Made by a program: the position numbers and the translations under genes. Below are positions 9,501 through 18,532 of a stretch of DNA of 64,000 nucleotides, piece by piece. The notes below the pieces were generated by a model, which was not told the origin of the DNA, did no database searches, and worked only from the letters and a program-made list of their open reading frames with translations. Origin of the DNA: Psychrobacter sp. GP33 (GTDB lineage: Bacteria > Pseudomonadota > Gammaproteobacteria > Pseudomonadales > Moraxellaceae); NCBI RefSeq assembly GCF_014119005.1, contig NZ_JACGYX010000005.1, forward strand, positions 62,001-126,000. Reading direction: 5' to 3'. Positions within the stretch are counted from its first letter, which is position 1. Each line of letters begins with the position of its first letter.

Positions 9501-9627
9501 TGATTTGCAGCGTGTGGCAAAACAATATCTGCAAGGGCAAAAACATGTCCGCGCTGTACTTGCACCTTATGATAAAGAAGAAGCCGTTAAAGCATTAGGA
9601 TTTGAAGTTTGTAAAATTAAAAGCTAA
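6562..9627 (+). CDS. M16C metalloprotease, presequence-protease-like
   Basis: The 1021-residue protein belongs to the insulinase (M16) superfamily, C subfamily, with the length of PreP/Cym1. The inverted zinc motif HILEH lies at residues 71-75, inside the conserved FRTxPxxxxGxAHILEH...ALCGSxxFPVRDPFF context. The TxMNAMTxxDWTxYP and HPLDFAQEGIR segments of the family follow, and a C-terminal M16 half contains REKGGAYGG-like RERGGAYGGGAGY. These zinc enzymes enclose and degrade short unfolded peptides. There is no signal peptide, so it is predicted to be cytoplasmic. A ribosome site AAGGAC precedes the ATG. It is a single gene with its own terminator. Bacterial homologues are widespread but their physiological substrates are little studied. 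Confidence 0.93.
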   Translation: MTDTPFTADLTLHPAFALIEHRHIEALSMDVLISQHTQTGAMHYHLAHASDENAFLVGFRTQPMDSKGEAHILEHVALCGSKKFPVRDPFFSMIKRSLNTFMNAMTAADWTAYPYATQNKNDYFNLLAVYLDASFFPNIHPLDFAQEGIRVELDSDDKPQFKGIVFNEMKGAMSGEIDQLYHAVAHHLFPTTTYHYNSGGDPADIPDLTHNELVEFHHSHYHPSNSVIMSFGNIPVAETQAKIHDDALIQFEVGKKHVSRPEQRLSAPISATDTYTADEVGPDQTHHVVAWLLPSIIDPKQRLALRLLEGVLVEHAGSPLRAYLDSHPLGKAPSPLLGLDDSHYEMVFYTGLRGSNPEHAEAVEQGIMDLLATVASTPIDEETIETILHQIEIDQRHIGGDSMPYGLNLMLEGFSTAIHDGNPIDVWEVDEHLLWLREQVQDKEWLPNLIKQHLLDNQHRVRLTLTPDSEKSARLAAAEQVRLDTIAMDMTSHDKDILKQQALDLAARQAAPDDLSLLPKVGLEDVPTDISFKQGTQKQIQLSGKESTLFEYEAGTNGLYYYQIIVPLTDDIGATNSNELPANDVINHPLLPIYLSLLSELGTDSMDAYELQAKQAAHSSGVTARVSQRTNIDSNQSISSYFVVATRALNRKPEAIDLVKEVMEHSIFTEHDRIKEILQQRQSGWQSNLAGSGHAYAMQTASRGMSRQSQLEYVRSGLPALNALKDFLTHAATDDTQWDHLATSLMNLHQRIISLPKHALIICEAEQTEHLRDLIVNSWEDSRAAKLATKDINIESNVPSEFADLTINPALDGEDNTPETANNGETVDVADLAWLVATNVYHNASAYTVPASDHPDTAALMILAPYLRNGYLHSAIRERGGAYGGGAGYDGNACAFKFFSYRDPHCAETYAHFDASIEWLLNEPQTAEQLEEAILGIISGMDKPGSPAGEAVKACFADLHHRGIEWQRKMRAAILAVTIADLQRVAKQYLQGQKHVRAVLAPYDKEEAVKALGFEVCKIKS

Positions 9628-9671
9628 TGGTCTAACCAAAATTGTTGCCAATAGCCACTTAATATTAGTAT

Positions 9672-9709
9672 AAAAAAACCGCCGATTTCAATAGAAACGG
9701 CGGTTTTTT
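9672..9709. terminator. Bidirectional terminator
   Basis: The arms ACCGCCG and CGGCGGT are extended by A/T pairing and flanked by A- and T-tracts. It separates the convergent protease and serine-hydrolase genes. Confidence 0.85.
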
Positions 9710-9745
9710 ATTTTTTATGAATGATTGTTATTAATCTTTGAGCGC

Positions 9746-11065
9746 TTACTTTTTAATTAAATAATTTGCCAAAGCGCTATAAGCAGGTAATGAGGTAGGG
9801 TCAATTTTACCGTTACCCGCTTCAGGATAAGAGGCAAACCGTACGATGACCATATCAGCGGCTGGGTCAACGTAGATGGTCTGACCATGAACACCGCGCG
9901 CGGCATAAATAGGGGTAGGGTTATTAAACAGCCACCACATACTCTTATAGCTGCCATTTTTTAGCTGATTATAGCCTGCCGTGGCAAAGGCTTTTTTGTC
10001 GCCGCCTGCTTCGATACTGTCAACGACGGTAGTAGGGAATAAGCGCTGTCCATTAATTTCGCCCTTGTTTAACATCAAGCTGCCAACACGTGCCATGTCG
10101 TGTAAACCAGCACTTATACCACCGCCTGCAAATGGTGTGCCTTTACCATCGATAGTCATATAGGCGCTTTGTTCGGCACCGATTTTTTGCCAAATACGCT
10201 CTGATAGTAGGTCATCCACTGCTTTACCCGTGGTACGCGAGATAATCCAGCCGAGTGCATCACTATTGATGGTTCGATAATTAAACTCCGTTCCATGTGT
10301 GCCTTTTTTCTTCACGGTTTGTAGGTATTCAAAGTAACCATTTGGACCGGTATAGTCTTTAGCTTTGGGCAAAGGGCTTGCCGCTTCTGAGTACTTCCAA
10401 ATGTCTGCCTCAGGATCGGCATAATCTTCGCTATAATCCAGTGCGGTAGTCATATCCATCACTTGGCGGACAGTCGCATCACCAAAGCCACTGTTTTTTA
10501 GCTCAGGAATAATCGTACCGACTAAGGCTTTATCATTCAACTTACCTTCGATTACTAAGGTTTCTGCTAACAGACCGGTAAGCGATTTGGTCATCGACAT
10601 GGCAGCATGGTTACCAAGCTCATTAAGACAGCCATTTTGACGTTCATAAACCACCTTACCGTGATGCATGACCATAATGCCGTCAGTATAGTTTGCATCA
10701 AGCGACTGCCGCCAGGTCATTTTCTGTTTACTACCAGTCGGAGTAAAAGTAATGGCGTCGATATTTTTATCAAGTGCATAATCAAGCTTAGAAGGCGCGC
10801 CGATACCGCGACTGACTTCACTGGTAGGCATCAGCTCGCGAATGTGGCAAACCGTCCAGCGCAATTTGGGAAAGCTAAAAAAGTTGGACTGGGGCTGGGC
10901 AATGAGTTTATCATCTGGTGGCGGAAAGCCCTGCATCCAGCCCATAACTTGCGGATCGGATTCCTGCGCCGTTAGTGGGGTATTTTCAGCATTACCGCTC
11001 ACACTGGCAAGCCCGAGGGCTAGGGTGAGCGGTAATAAGGCAAAAGACTGGTGTAATGTGCGCAT
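9746..11065 (-). CDS. Periplasmic beta-lactamase-family serine hydrolase
   Basis: The preferred start is the ATG at 11065, which has a GAGGA ribosome site. A TTG 15 bases upstream is possible but weaker. The 439-residue product has a Sec signal peptide with probable cleavage after SGNA (residue 26). The catalytic motif SMTK (Ser157-Lys160) fits the SxxK of class C beta-lactamase-like esterases and amidases. The segment LDYSEDY after it may provide the Tyr, and the late RGVHGQTIYVDP corresponds to the KTG/HxG region. This architecture resembles 6-aminohexanoate-dimer hydrolase-type and EstB-type enzymes more than true AmpC, so an ester or amide substrate is likely. The gene lies downstream of a Nudix gene but is separated from it by a terminator. 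Confidence 0.85.
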   Translation of the reverse strand: MRTLHQSFALLPLTLALGLASVSGNAENTPLTAQESDPQVMGWMQGFPPPDDKLIAQPQSNFFSFPKLRWTVCHIRELMPTSEVSRGIGAPSKLDYALDKNIDAITFTPTGSKQKMTWRQSLDANYTDGIMVMHHGKVVYERQNGCLNELGNHAAMSMTKSLTGLLAETLVIEGKLNDKALVGTIIPELKNSGFGDATVRQVMDMTTALDYSEDYADPEADIWKYSEAASPLPKAKDYTGPNGYFEYLQTVKKKGTHGTEFNYRTINSDALGWIISRTTGKAVDDLLSERIWQKIGAEQSAYMTIDGKGTPFAGGGISAGLHDMARVGSLMLNKGEINGQRLFPTTVVDSIEAGGDKKAFATAGYNQLKNGSYKSMWWLFNNPTPIYAARGVHGQTIYVDPAADMVIVRFASYPEAGNGKIDPTSLPAYSALANYLIKK

Positions 11066-11135
11066 TAGTATCCTCGGCAATTAAATCAAAAGTGATGGGT
11101 TTGAAAAGCTCAAGTTGAGCTAAAACATAGGCAAT

Positions 11136-11182
11136 AAAAAACCGTTGATGAGATTTTAGAATAAATCTTATCAACGGTTTTT
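11136..11182 (-). terminator. Terminator of the Nudix gene
   Basis: The stem of about 20 bp runs from AAACCGTTGAT to ATCAACGGTTT, continues with AGATTT/AAATCT, has a 6-base loop, and on the minus strand ends in six T residues. It separates two co-oriented genes, so the serine hydrolase needs its own promoter or read-through. Confidence 0.85.
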
Positions 11183-11246
11183 ACTACTTGCTTTTGTAAG
11201 CCCAGCATCTCAATTGACTTGCCAGCACTGCTTAAATAAGTACTGC

Positions 11247-11810
11247 TTAAAAACGCTTAATGCTTTGGTCTTTAGCAATATAGTCTTGATGAACCGGAAA
11301 GTCGGCATGATTATTGAATTGTTTACGATCGGCAAAAAAGTTGGTCAATGTGCGCCGTACCGCCTCAAAGGCAATCTTATCCCATGGAATATCTTCTTCT
11401 GCAAATAGGGCACAATCTAGACTTTCTGAGCCAATACCATACGCACCATCTTTTAAATCATTGAGATAAATCATATAAATTTGACCGATATGCGGTAAAT
11501 CATAAATGCAGTATAAATGCGGGTTGGTCACGACCGCATCGGCTTCCTCAAAACTTTCACGCGCTGCGCCTTCAGCAATGGTTTCACCATTTTCCATAAA
11601 GCCCGCTGGTACCGTCCACAAGCCATATTGTGGTTCAATGGCACGACGGCACAACAGCACTCTGCCTTCATGAACGACCAATGAGCCGCAAATTATTTTT
11701 GGGTTTTCATAATGAATATAATGACAGTTGGGGCATACCAAGCGCGGTATATTATCAGTGGCGGGAATTTTGCGTTCAGCTTCGTGACCGCATTCGAGAC
11801 AATAACGCAT
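11247..11810 (-). CDS. Nudix hydrolase with N-terminal zinc ribbon
   Basis: In this 187-residue protein a zinc ribbon comes first (Cys4-x2-Cys7 and Cys26-x2-Cys29). The Nudix fold follows with the box at about residues 70-92: Gly70, Glu76, then RESFEEA with the metal-binding glutamates. The zinc ribbon plus Nudix arrangement resembles NudC-like proteins, but NudC is longer (about 260 residues) and has its SQPWPFP motif after the box, which I do not find here. The substrate is therefore uncertain: nucleotide sugars, NADH or other nucleoside diphosphate derivatives are possible. The ATG start directly precedes the Cys motif, so N-terminal extension is unlikely. Confidence 0.88.
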   Translation of the reverse strand: MRYCLECGHEAERKIPATDNIPRLVCPNCHYIHYENPKIICGSLVVHEGRVLLCRRAIEPQYGLWTVPAGFMENGETIAEGAARESFEEADAVVTNPHLYCIYDLPHIGQIYMIYLNDLKDGAYGIGSESLDCALFAEEDIPWDKIAFEAVRRTLTNFFADRKQFNNHADFPVHQDYIAKDQSIKRF

Positions 11811-12213
11811 ATGAGCTGCCTTTTATCAATGAAAAAGAGGTAATCTAAACAATAACAGGTAAAGACGGATGGCACTATAGGTCTTTACCTTAACCGTACT
11901 CAACCCTTAGGTTAACTGGGATTTAACGTTAGCTTAAGATAGCATAAATTTGTCTCGTAGCGCATAGTCATCGTCGCTAAGAGGTGGCTGTTACAGGATG
12001 TATAATAACCCTCAGCCTTGTTGCCCGTGTTGAAAAATTTTGCTTAAGAGGTCATTTAAGAAGATAAGCTTTATTGTATTGTTATGAAACTAACTATTAA
12101 TAGCACTAATAATCGTGAACTCTACCGATATTATTATAAATCAGCGCCTTATTATAAATAATATTTAGCACTTACCAAACGTAGCACTGACTAAAAAAAG
12201 GACGGATATTATA
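11811..12213. other. Divergent intergenic region
   Basis: These 403 bp hold no convincing gene. A perfect -10 TATAAT (12001-12006) on the plus strand could serve the CoA-pyrophosphatase-like gene, with a leader of about 200 bases, but no -35 match lies at the right distance. The region is AT-rich near 12060-12180. Confidence 0.35.
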
Positions 12214-12984
12214 ATGGCATTCCTACCGCGTTCGCCACATTTTGATGAATTGGCAGTCGCCTTGCCTGCTGATATTCGTCAGCCTCTGCTCAGGCAGTTG
12301 GCAGAGCGGATGCAGGGTGAGCTGTTAGGCATAGAGCCAGCTTTATCAGTGCCGTCATCAGTTCTATTACCAGCGCCATATCCTGTGAACTGTAGACAGG
12401 AGATGAGCGCGCAAAGCTTACGTATTTTGAGCATGTTGTATCAAACGCCGATTGCTGATGCTTCAATTTTGGTGGCCATTACAGATGAACCGCGTCCGAA
12501 ATTACTGTTGACGCGCCGCGCTATACATATGAACAGTCATGCCGGTGAAGTATCGTGTGCAGGCGGTAAATATGAAAGTGGCGACGGTAATAACGTGGTG
12601 ACTGCGCTGCGTGAGGCGTGCGAGGAAACCGCGCTACCGCCCAATAAAGTGCAGCTACTCGGTCAGTTGCCCATTCAAACCTCTAAAAGTGGTATGAGCG
12701 TGCGTCCTATCGTGGCATTGATTGCCCCAGATTTGGTATTGGTGCCTGATCAGGGTGAGATATCTCGTATTTTCTGGGCGGATTTTGAGACGCTGATTAC
12801 TCAACCGACGGTAGAGTATCGAGTGCGTTATACCATGCAAGCTCAAACTTCAACACTGTTAACCCCCAGTTGGGAGATTGATGGCGAAACGGTCTGGGGC
12901 TTAACAGGGCGCGTGCTGGCAAGTTTGCTTGAAACGGGATTTGATCGCCAGCTTGAGTGGTATTACCATATCCAAAATACGTAG
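12214..12984 (+). CDS. Nudix hydrolase, NudL-like CoA pyrophosphatase
   Basis: This 256-residue protein has the NudL (YeaB) layout. LLLTRRAIHMNSHAGEVSCAGGK (about 97-119) corresponds to the UPF0035 motif upstream of the Nudix box, and TALREACEET (130-139) supplies the REXXEE glutamates. LLGQLPIQTSKSGMSVRPIVALI follows as in the family. Members hydrolyse coenzyme A to 4'-phosphopantetheine and 3',5'-ADP and may also act on other nucleotides. The N-terminal 70 residues are less conserved and longer than in E. coli. A ribosome site AAGGAC precedes the ATG. The opposing DUF2236 gene ends within the repeat tract just downstream. Confidence 0.85.
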   Translation: MAFLPRSPHFDELAVALPADIRQPLLRQLAERMQGELLGIEPALSVPSSVLLPAPYPVNCRQEMSAQSLRILSMLYQTPIADASILVAITDEPRPKLLLTRRAIHMNSHAGEVSCAGGKYESGDGNNVVTALREACEETALPPNKVQLLGQLPIQTSKSGMSVRPIVALIAPDLVLVPDQGEISRIFWADFETLITQPTVEYRVRYTMQAQTSTLLTPSWEIDGETVWGLTGRVLASLLETGFDRQLEWYYHIQNT

Positions 12985-13037
12985 CTGTAAAGTAAAAACT
13001 CGGCAGATTGCACATTGGTTGTCGTCGATGCTTACTT

Positions 13038-13078
13038 ATAAATAATTACTGATAAATAATTACTGATAAATGATTATT
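13038..13078. repeat. 14-bp tandem repeat, two and a partial copies
   Basis: ATAAATAATTACTG is repeated exactly at 13038-13051 and 13052-13065, then diverges at 13066-13078. The third unit overlaps the stop codon of the leftward DUF2236 gene. It lies between convergent genes that lack an obvious terminator. Confidence 0.65.
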
Positions 13079-14387
13079 TATAGTAATCGTCATTTTTCTT
13101 TAGCCACCAGTTCATATTGTCTTGGCGTTTGGCACGAAATTGCTCAAGCTTGGCAGCAACGATTTGATTGTGCTGGCGGGCGGTATCAAGAGCAAATAAA
13201 ATCGGTACTGAGGACAAAACACCAAAGCGAATCTTCGACTTTGGCAGTTCTAACCCATCGCCAATATCATCGCCAACTATGGTGCGAGTTACGCTGGCAT
13301 TGACCATCTCGACAAAGCGCCCACGTCGATTGTCTTCACCCATCAATTGGCGCGGCAAATCATGTAAGGCTTTTGCTAGTGGTCGTCCCATCTTAAAGTC
13401 AAGCTGTTGAATGGATAAATAAGTATAGAGCCATTCCCAGCATGCGTTTTCATCTTTCGGTAACCGCTCTAAATCAACACCCATCCAATAGCTGGCAAGA
13501 TTCCATAAATGCAAGATACCTTCTGCTTCCTCGTGACTGATACGTGCACCAAGCAGGCGTAGACCACGCATAATCAATAGCGAGAACTGCAAATGAGTGG
13601 CAATCATATCGGTCTGATTAATCGGTATACCCCAATAGTCGGTATTCCAGCTGCCGTCTAGATTGTGATGGGTGCTACCGATAAGTGAGCTATCAGGTGA
13701 ATTATGGACTGAAGATAATTTACCTTTGATTAGATTTTGGCGTACTAAAGTATGAATCTGGCGCACCTTTACCGATTGCTGCCAGCCTTCAGAGCCAATG
13801 GCTAATACTTCAGTAATAGGCGTGCGCTGCGAATGAAAGGAATTATCCTGTTGCGGGTGCTCAGATACGGCAAGAATATAAGCATAGGTACGCATCAAGC
13901 GTGGTAGCGCATCGTGTGTTAACGCCCCAGTTTGAATCAGCGGTAATGATAGCGCTGGAATACTATAACCGGTCATCAATGCCACATTTCGCAGTAACCA
14001 AATAAGCATTAAGGGGTAACGACGATAAGCAATAGCGCCAATTTGCGCAAGCTTGGGGTCGAACCAGTCCGGATGATTACTAAACTGGTCAGTTAGCGCC
14101 ATAAATGCTGTGTTATCAGCAAGCTTAGGGTCTATATTTCCAGCAATGATGGCATGTTGTAAAGGTTTGGAGAAGCGAATGCCGTCTGCTGCCAGTGTAT
14201 CTGCCAGAGGATCACCGATATCATAACCTGAAACTATTTCCTCTAATAATGCAGGAGAAATGACAAAGTTCTTTGGTAAAAGATAACGTTTAATTCGCTT
14301 TAATACTTGTAAGTCACTATGGTTATCTATGGCAGTGGTGCGTCCGTGCCGTTGATAATCTGGCATTTGATTATTAATAGTCATCAT
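13074..14387 (-). CDS. DUF2236 / MpaB-family oxygenase-like protein
   Basis: The 437-residue protein shows the features of the DUF2236 group to which fungal MpaB and bacterial latex-clearing protein Lcp relatives belong: VRQIHTLVR (about residue 210), the segment WGIPINQTDMIATHLQFSLLI, and GARISHEEAEGILHLWNLASYWMGV. The His and Arg of RQIH and the later HLWN His are the positions expected near a haem or metal in this family. It lacks a signal peptide and has some hydrophobic helices. Substrate is unknown. Two adjacent ATGs are possible starts at 14387 and 14384. It has no obvious operon partner; NhaA lies upstream on the same strand about 100 bp away. Confidence 0.8.
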   Translation of the reverse strand: MMTINNQMPDYQRHGRTTAIDNHSDLQVLKRIKRYLLPKNFVISPALLEEIVSGYDIGDPLADTLAADGIRFSKPLQHAIIAGNIDPKLADNTAFMALTDQFSNHPDWFDPKLAQIGAIAYRRYPLMLIWLLRNVALMTGYSIPALSLPLIQTGALTHDALPRLMRTYAYILAVSEHPQQDNSFHSQRTPITEVLAIGSEGWQQSVKVRQIHTLVRQNLIKGKLSSVHNSPDSSLIGSTHHNLDGSWNTDYWGIPINQTDMIATHLQFSLLIMRGLRLLGARISHEEAEGILHLWNLASYWMGVDLERLPKDENACWEWLYTYLSIQQLDFKMGRPLAKALHDLPRQLMGEDNRRGRFVEMVNASVTRTIVGDDIGDGLELPKSKIRFGVLSSVPILFALDTARQHNQIVAAKLEQFRAKRQDNMNWWLKKNDDYYK

Positions 14388-14493
14388 TATTCATATCCAT
14401 AATTATTAATATTCGGATTTCTCAATACATATTGCTCGATTATCAATCAACCTTAGACCTACCTTCAAGCTTCACTTCTCACATGGCATCAAT

Positions 14494-15693
14494 TTAATGA
14501 CGGGTTAAATCTACCGATTTTACGCTGACATCGTCTTTTAGCACTACTTTTAACATGAAGTAACCAGCAATGGCTGATACGATAGAACCCATAATAATAC
14601 CCAAACGCTCATCAAATAGTGGGGTATCACCACCAAATGCTAAGCCACCGATGAATAAACTCATGGTAAAGCCAACACCGCATAATAATGCAGCACCGTA
14701 GATTTGCTTAAAGTTCATGCCCTTTGGCATGGTTGAGATATTCAGTTTAAAGATGACCCAGCACATAATCATCACACCAATTTGCTTACCGATGAATAGT
14801 CCAGCGGCAATCCCTAGTGGCACTGAATGGAATAGCTCAGCGAAGCCAGCACCTTCTAGCGAAATTCCAGCATTGGTAAAGGCGAATAGCGGTAAAATAC
14901 CGTAAGAGACGGTATTTTGTAAATCGTGTTCTAACTCCTCTAGCGGTGAATGTTCAGGGTCAGTGCGATCGAACATCGGGATAAACAGCGCCAATACCAC
15001 ACCAGCAAGCGTCGCATGAATACCAGATTTCAGTACGAAAATCCACATGATGACACCGATAAGAATATAGGGCGTAATGCTGGTCACGTTGCGGCGGTTG
15101 AGTAGATATAGAAACGGCAAACACAGTCCGGCAAAGGCAAGCGAGCTTAATGATAAGTCGCTGGTATAAAATAAGGCAATGATTAAAATAGCGCCAATAT
15201 CATCAAAAATAGCAATAGAAACCAAAAAGACTTTTAATGAATTGGGCACGCGATTGCCAAGTAAGCTTAGGATACCTAGGGCAAAAGCAATATCAGTTGC
15301 TGTTGGAATTGCCCAACCTTTTAGGAACTCTGGCTCATGATAGTTAAAAGCCACATACACAATAGCAGGTGCAATCATACCGCCTAATGCCGCTCCTGCT
15401 GGCAAAACAATTTGCTTTAGATTGGATAGCTCACCAACGAGCACTTCACGCTTGAGCTCAAGTCCGACTAAAAAGAAGAAAACCGCCATTAATCCATCAT
15501 TAATCCAATGATGGGCGTCTTTTGCAATGGCAAAGCCACCAATTTGGATGGCGATAGGGGCATGAATAAAGGATTCATACCAAGTATTGAGCGAAGTATT
15601 GGCAATAATCATGGCAGCAATAGCAGCAAGCGCCAGCACAATCCCGCCTGATGCTTCCAAATCAAAAAAAGCTTTCAGTCTTCTTATTGCCAT
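14494..15693 (-). CDS. nhaA: Na+/H+ antiporter NhaA
   Basis: The 399-residue, roughly twelve-helix protein matches NhaA closely. It has the opening [67 protein letters not shown] containing the two transport aspartate positions (TATDIAFA and IFDDIGAI), and [16 protein letters not shown] near the end. NhaA exchanges two protons for one sodium ion and is used for pH and salt homeostasis. A GAGGATGAT ribosome site lies just before the ATG. No nhaR-like regulator lies beside it. Confidence 0.97.
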   Translation of the reverse strand: MAIRRLKAFFDLEASGGIVLALAAIAAMIIANTSLNTWYESFIHAPIAIQIGGFAIAKDAHHWINDGLMAVFFFLVGLELKREVLVGELSNLKQIVLPAGAALGGMIAPAIVYVAFNYHEPEFLKGWAIPTATDIAFALGILSLLGNRVPNSLKVFLVSIAIFDDIGAILIIALFYTSDLSLSSLAFAGLCLPFLYLLNRRNVTSITPYILIGVIMWIFVLKSGIHATLAGVVLALFIPMFDRTDPEHSPLEELEHDLQNTVSYGILPLFAFTNAGISLEGAGFAELFHSVPLGIAAGLFIGKQIGVMIMCWVIFKLNISTMPKGMNFKQIYGAALLCGVGFTMSLFIGGLAFGGDTPLFDERLGIIMGSIVSAIAGYFMLKVVLKDDVSVKSVDLTRH

Positions 15694-16254
15694 ATCATCC
15701 TCATTGATTAAATAAATACTGTCTAACTGGCTGATGCACTCAGCCTTACGATTTTTATACTATAAACAATATCATTGCTAAAGCACGTTATAGTCGTGTA
15801 TTGATTGGCGACAGTGGGTCTTTGTTTTGGATGCCCAGTTATATTAACGTCGTCTTCTTTACTCTATATTATCTTAACCGAGTGCTACATCGTCATCACC
15901 AAACACTATCCAGTATTACTAACGGTAGACTTAAATCGTCTGACTTTTCTTACAAATCTAGCAGACTTTACGACGTTTTTGGTTTTTTTTATACAATTAA
16001 CCTTATAATATGTCGCTTTTGCCCATGAGCATTGTGTTTCCAGCGCTGAGCCAGCTTTCGTTTGCTGGGTTCATAAAAATCAGTGCTGATAATTAGTACT
16101 AATTACCAATCATCAATATCGACCTATAGCTAGTTTCCATTAGCGATATCGACAAATGGCAAACGGTAATTAATAAGCGGGTAGAGTCGTAAAGAACAGG
16201 TAGCGGCATTCATTACTGTCATTTTTTATCATTTATTTTTACAAGGTTAAGGTT
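15694..16254. other. 561-bp gap between divergent genes, nothing assignable
   Basis: This gap lies between nhaA (leftward) and a TSUP exporter gene (rightward). Two overlapping reading frames of about 70 codons at 15801-16028 have no ribosome sites and no recognisable composition, so I do not call them. No RNA gene, terminator or repeat was recognised. Confidence 0.45.
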
Positions 16255-17010
16255 ATGGACGTCTCGCTTACTTTAGAAGTTATTTTGATGCTGACGGCGG
16301 TGGCAGCGCTTGCCGGATTTATTGATGCTATCGCTGGTGGTGGCGGTCTATTGACCATTCCCGCGATGCTGCTTGCCAATATTCCGCCTGTGTTAACGTT
16401 GGGAACGAATAAATTGCAAGCGGCATCGGGTGCATTAGCGGCGTCTATCACCATGATTAGGAATCGCGTTGTTTATCCGAAACAAATCAAGACGGCTATT
16501 ATTGCCGCGTTTATCGGCTCCATATTCGGCTCGATTGCGGTACAGTTATCGCCACCGGATTTCTTAGAAAAGCTGATTCCGTTTTTGATTGCAGCGATTG
16601 GTATTTATACTTTATTTGCGCCAAAGTTGGGTGCAGTAGAAACCAAACCGCGCATCAGTGAAGGCAAGTGGCAGAAAGTAGCTGCACCAATAATAGGTTT
16701 TTATGATGGCTATATGGGACCGGGCACGGGGATGTTTTTTGCTCTTGGTAATGTGGCGTTGCGTGGTCGGCGTATTGTGGAAGCCACAGGGGCAGCAAAG
16801 GTACTGAATTTATCCACCAATATTGGCTCGTTGATATTTTTTATATTGGGCGGTAATGTACTGTGGAAAGTGGGGCTGGCAATGATGGTCGGGCAGACGA
16901 TAGGCGCTTATTTTGGCTCGCATATGGTGATGAAAGGCGGTAGCAAACTGATTCGTCCGATGATTGTATTGGTCTGTCTAGCGATGGTGACCAAATACGT
17001 TTTGGGTTGA
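16255..17010 (+). CDS. TSUP-family membrane exporter (YfcA-like)
   Basis: The 251-residue membrane protein has about eight helices. It carries the paired TauE/SafE signatures: AALAGFIDAIAGGGGLLTIPAMLL followed by GTNKLQAASGALAA in the first half, and FYDGYMGPGTGMFFAL with GAAKVLNLSTN in the second. Relatives are proposed to move sulfonates, sulfite or related organic anions, but E. coli YfcA has no firm substrate. The ATG follows an AAGGTTAAGGTT ribosome region. It is monocistronic, with a terminator downstream. Confidence 0.9.
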   Translation: MDVSLTLEVILMLTAVAALAGFIDAIAGGGGLLTIPAMLLANIPPVLTLGTNKLQAASGALAASITMIRNRVVYPKQIKTAIIAAFIGSIFGSIAVQLSPPDFLEKLIPFLIAAIGIYTLFAPKLGAVETKPRISEGKWQKVAAPIIGFYDGYMGPGTGMFFALGNVALRGRRIVEATGAAKVLNLSTNIGSLIFFILGGNVLWKVGLAMMVGQTIGAYFGSHMVMKGGSKLIRPMIVLVCLAMVTKYVLG

Positions 17011-17090
17011 TTTAATCCTCGTATTGTTTATAAAATAAAAAATAGTCTTAGTATCATACCCACTCATAATATATATAGTGAGCGCCCATA

Positions 17091-17121
17091 AAAAACCCCA
17101 GCTTTGATAACTGGGGTTTTT
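17091..17121. terminator. Bidirectional terminator
   Basis: The stem ACCCCAG/CTGGGGT, 9-base loop, flanking A- and T-tracts. It separates the convergent TSUP and symporter genes. Confidence 0.85.
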
Positions 17122-17158
17122 ATTTGCGTCAATAAATGAATGTCGTTAGCAGGTTAAT

Positions 17159-18532
17159 CTAGCCGCGTTTATGGTCATCATATTCGCTACCGAGCAAGTC
17201 ATCGTTAAACACAGCAGACAATTCACGCTCGCTATCAGCATCGATATGACCATCAAACATCTCTTTTGCGCCAGCATTCGGGTCATTGTAAACCGCCAAA
17301 TCCATCTCGCCTTCCATTTTCGCGACGATAACCGTCACGGCGGCATCGCCACCCACGTTTACTGCGGTACGGAGCATGTCAAGAATACGGTCAACACCCA
17401 AAATTAAGCCAATACCTTCGATAGGCAGACCAACTTGCGCAAATACCATCGAGAGCATAATCAGCCCTACACCCGGTACACCTGCCGTACCAACAGAGGC
17501 AAGTACCGACATCAAGATAACCGTTAGATAGCCTGTAATACCCAAATCGACCCCATACAAGTTGGCAATAAAAATGGTTGCCGTGCCTTGCATGATTGCC
17601 GTGCCATCCATATTGATGGTCGCGCCAAATGGAATGGTAAAGGACGCCACTGAATTATTCACGCCCATACGCTCGGTCACGGTACGCAAGGTAATGGGAA
17701 TCGTGGCATTAGAGCTTGAGGTACTAAAGGCAAAAATCTGCACATCACGCATTTTTGCCAAAAAGGTTTTTATTGATAAGCCGGAAGTCAGCTTGAGTAA
17801 CACCATCATCGTTACAAAGAAGTGGAAGAAGAGTGCGCCGACCAATACGGCAACGTAACCCAATAACGACCAAATAAGATCAAAACCCAGCTCTGCCATT
17901 GCTTTGGTCAGGAGCGCAAACACACCGTACGGTGCGAGATTCATAATGATGGTCACCATTTTTAAGATGACTTCATTGATGAGCTCTAAGCTTTGCACCA
18001 AACCTTTTGCAGGCTTGCCGACCATCAAAATACTGATACCAATTAACATCGCAAAGAAGATAATCGACAGCATATCGCCATTTGCCATCGCGCTGATGGG
18101 ATTAGACGGGATAATATTAGAGAAAACATCAATGAGGGGCGGTGCTGACTCTGCTTCGAATACCGCTTTAGTTTCGATTTGCATGCCTTTACCAATACCA
18201 AAGAGTGAACCAAGCCCAATAGCGGTGGTAATTGCTAATGCGGTAGTCACCATATAGATAAAGAACGTTTTGCCACCAATTCGACCCAAGAGCCGTATAT
18301 CACCAATGCCGCATACGCCGCAAATCAAGGATATCAATACCAAAGGTACAACCAGCATTTTTAGAGAATTAACAAATAGCTTACCCACGATGGCAAAAAA
18401 ACCATTGGTCACGTAGGTATTAATAAAGCTGCCTTCAGCATTTAAACCAAAATAATTGATGGCCAAACCTAAGACGATACCCAATATCATGGCGACAATA
18501 ATCTTGCCGGTCAGTCCCATATTTTTCCACAT
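17159..18532 (-). CDS. Dicarboxylate/amino acid:cation symporter (GltP/DctA family)
   Basis: The 457-residue DAACS-family protein has the family's serine-rich re-entrant motif FSTSSSNATIPITL (about 270-283), then the substrate-site segments FGATINMDGTAIMQG and SVGTAGVPGVGLI. Eight transmembrane helices are expected. In this family glutamate, aspartate or C4-dicarboxylates enter with Na+ or H+; the exact substrate cannot be read. The C-terminal 40 residues are acidic and polar. A short ribosome site AGGAT precedes the ATG. It has its own terminator downstream. Confidence 0.92.
   Translation of the reverse strand: MWKNMGLTGKIIVAMILGIVLGLAINYFGLNAEGSFINTYVTNGFFAIVGKLFVNSLKMLVVPLVLISLICGVCGIGDIRLLGRIGGKTFFIYMVTTALAITTAIGLGSLFGIGKGMQIETKAVFEAESAPPLIDVFSNIIPSNPISAMANGDMLSIIFFAMLIGISILMVGKPAKGLVQSLELINEVILKMVTIIMNLAPYGVFALLTKAMAELGFDLIWSLLGYVAVLVGALFFHFFVTMMVLLKLTSGLSIKTFLAKMRDVQIFAFSTSSSNATIPITLRTVTERMGVNNSVASFTIPFGATINMDGTAIMQGTATIFIANLYGVDLGITGYLTVILMSVLASVGTAGVPGVGLIMLSMVFAQVGLPIEGIGLILGVDRILDMLRTAVNVGGDAAVTVIVAKMEGEMDLAVYNDPNAGAKEMFDGHIDADSERELSAVFNDDLLGSEYDDHKRG

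Noticed and set aside
15801-16028. Two overlapping frames of about 70 codons in the nhaA upstream gap
   Set aside because: No ribosome site, no homologue-like motif, and atypical composition for this window.
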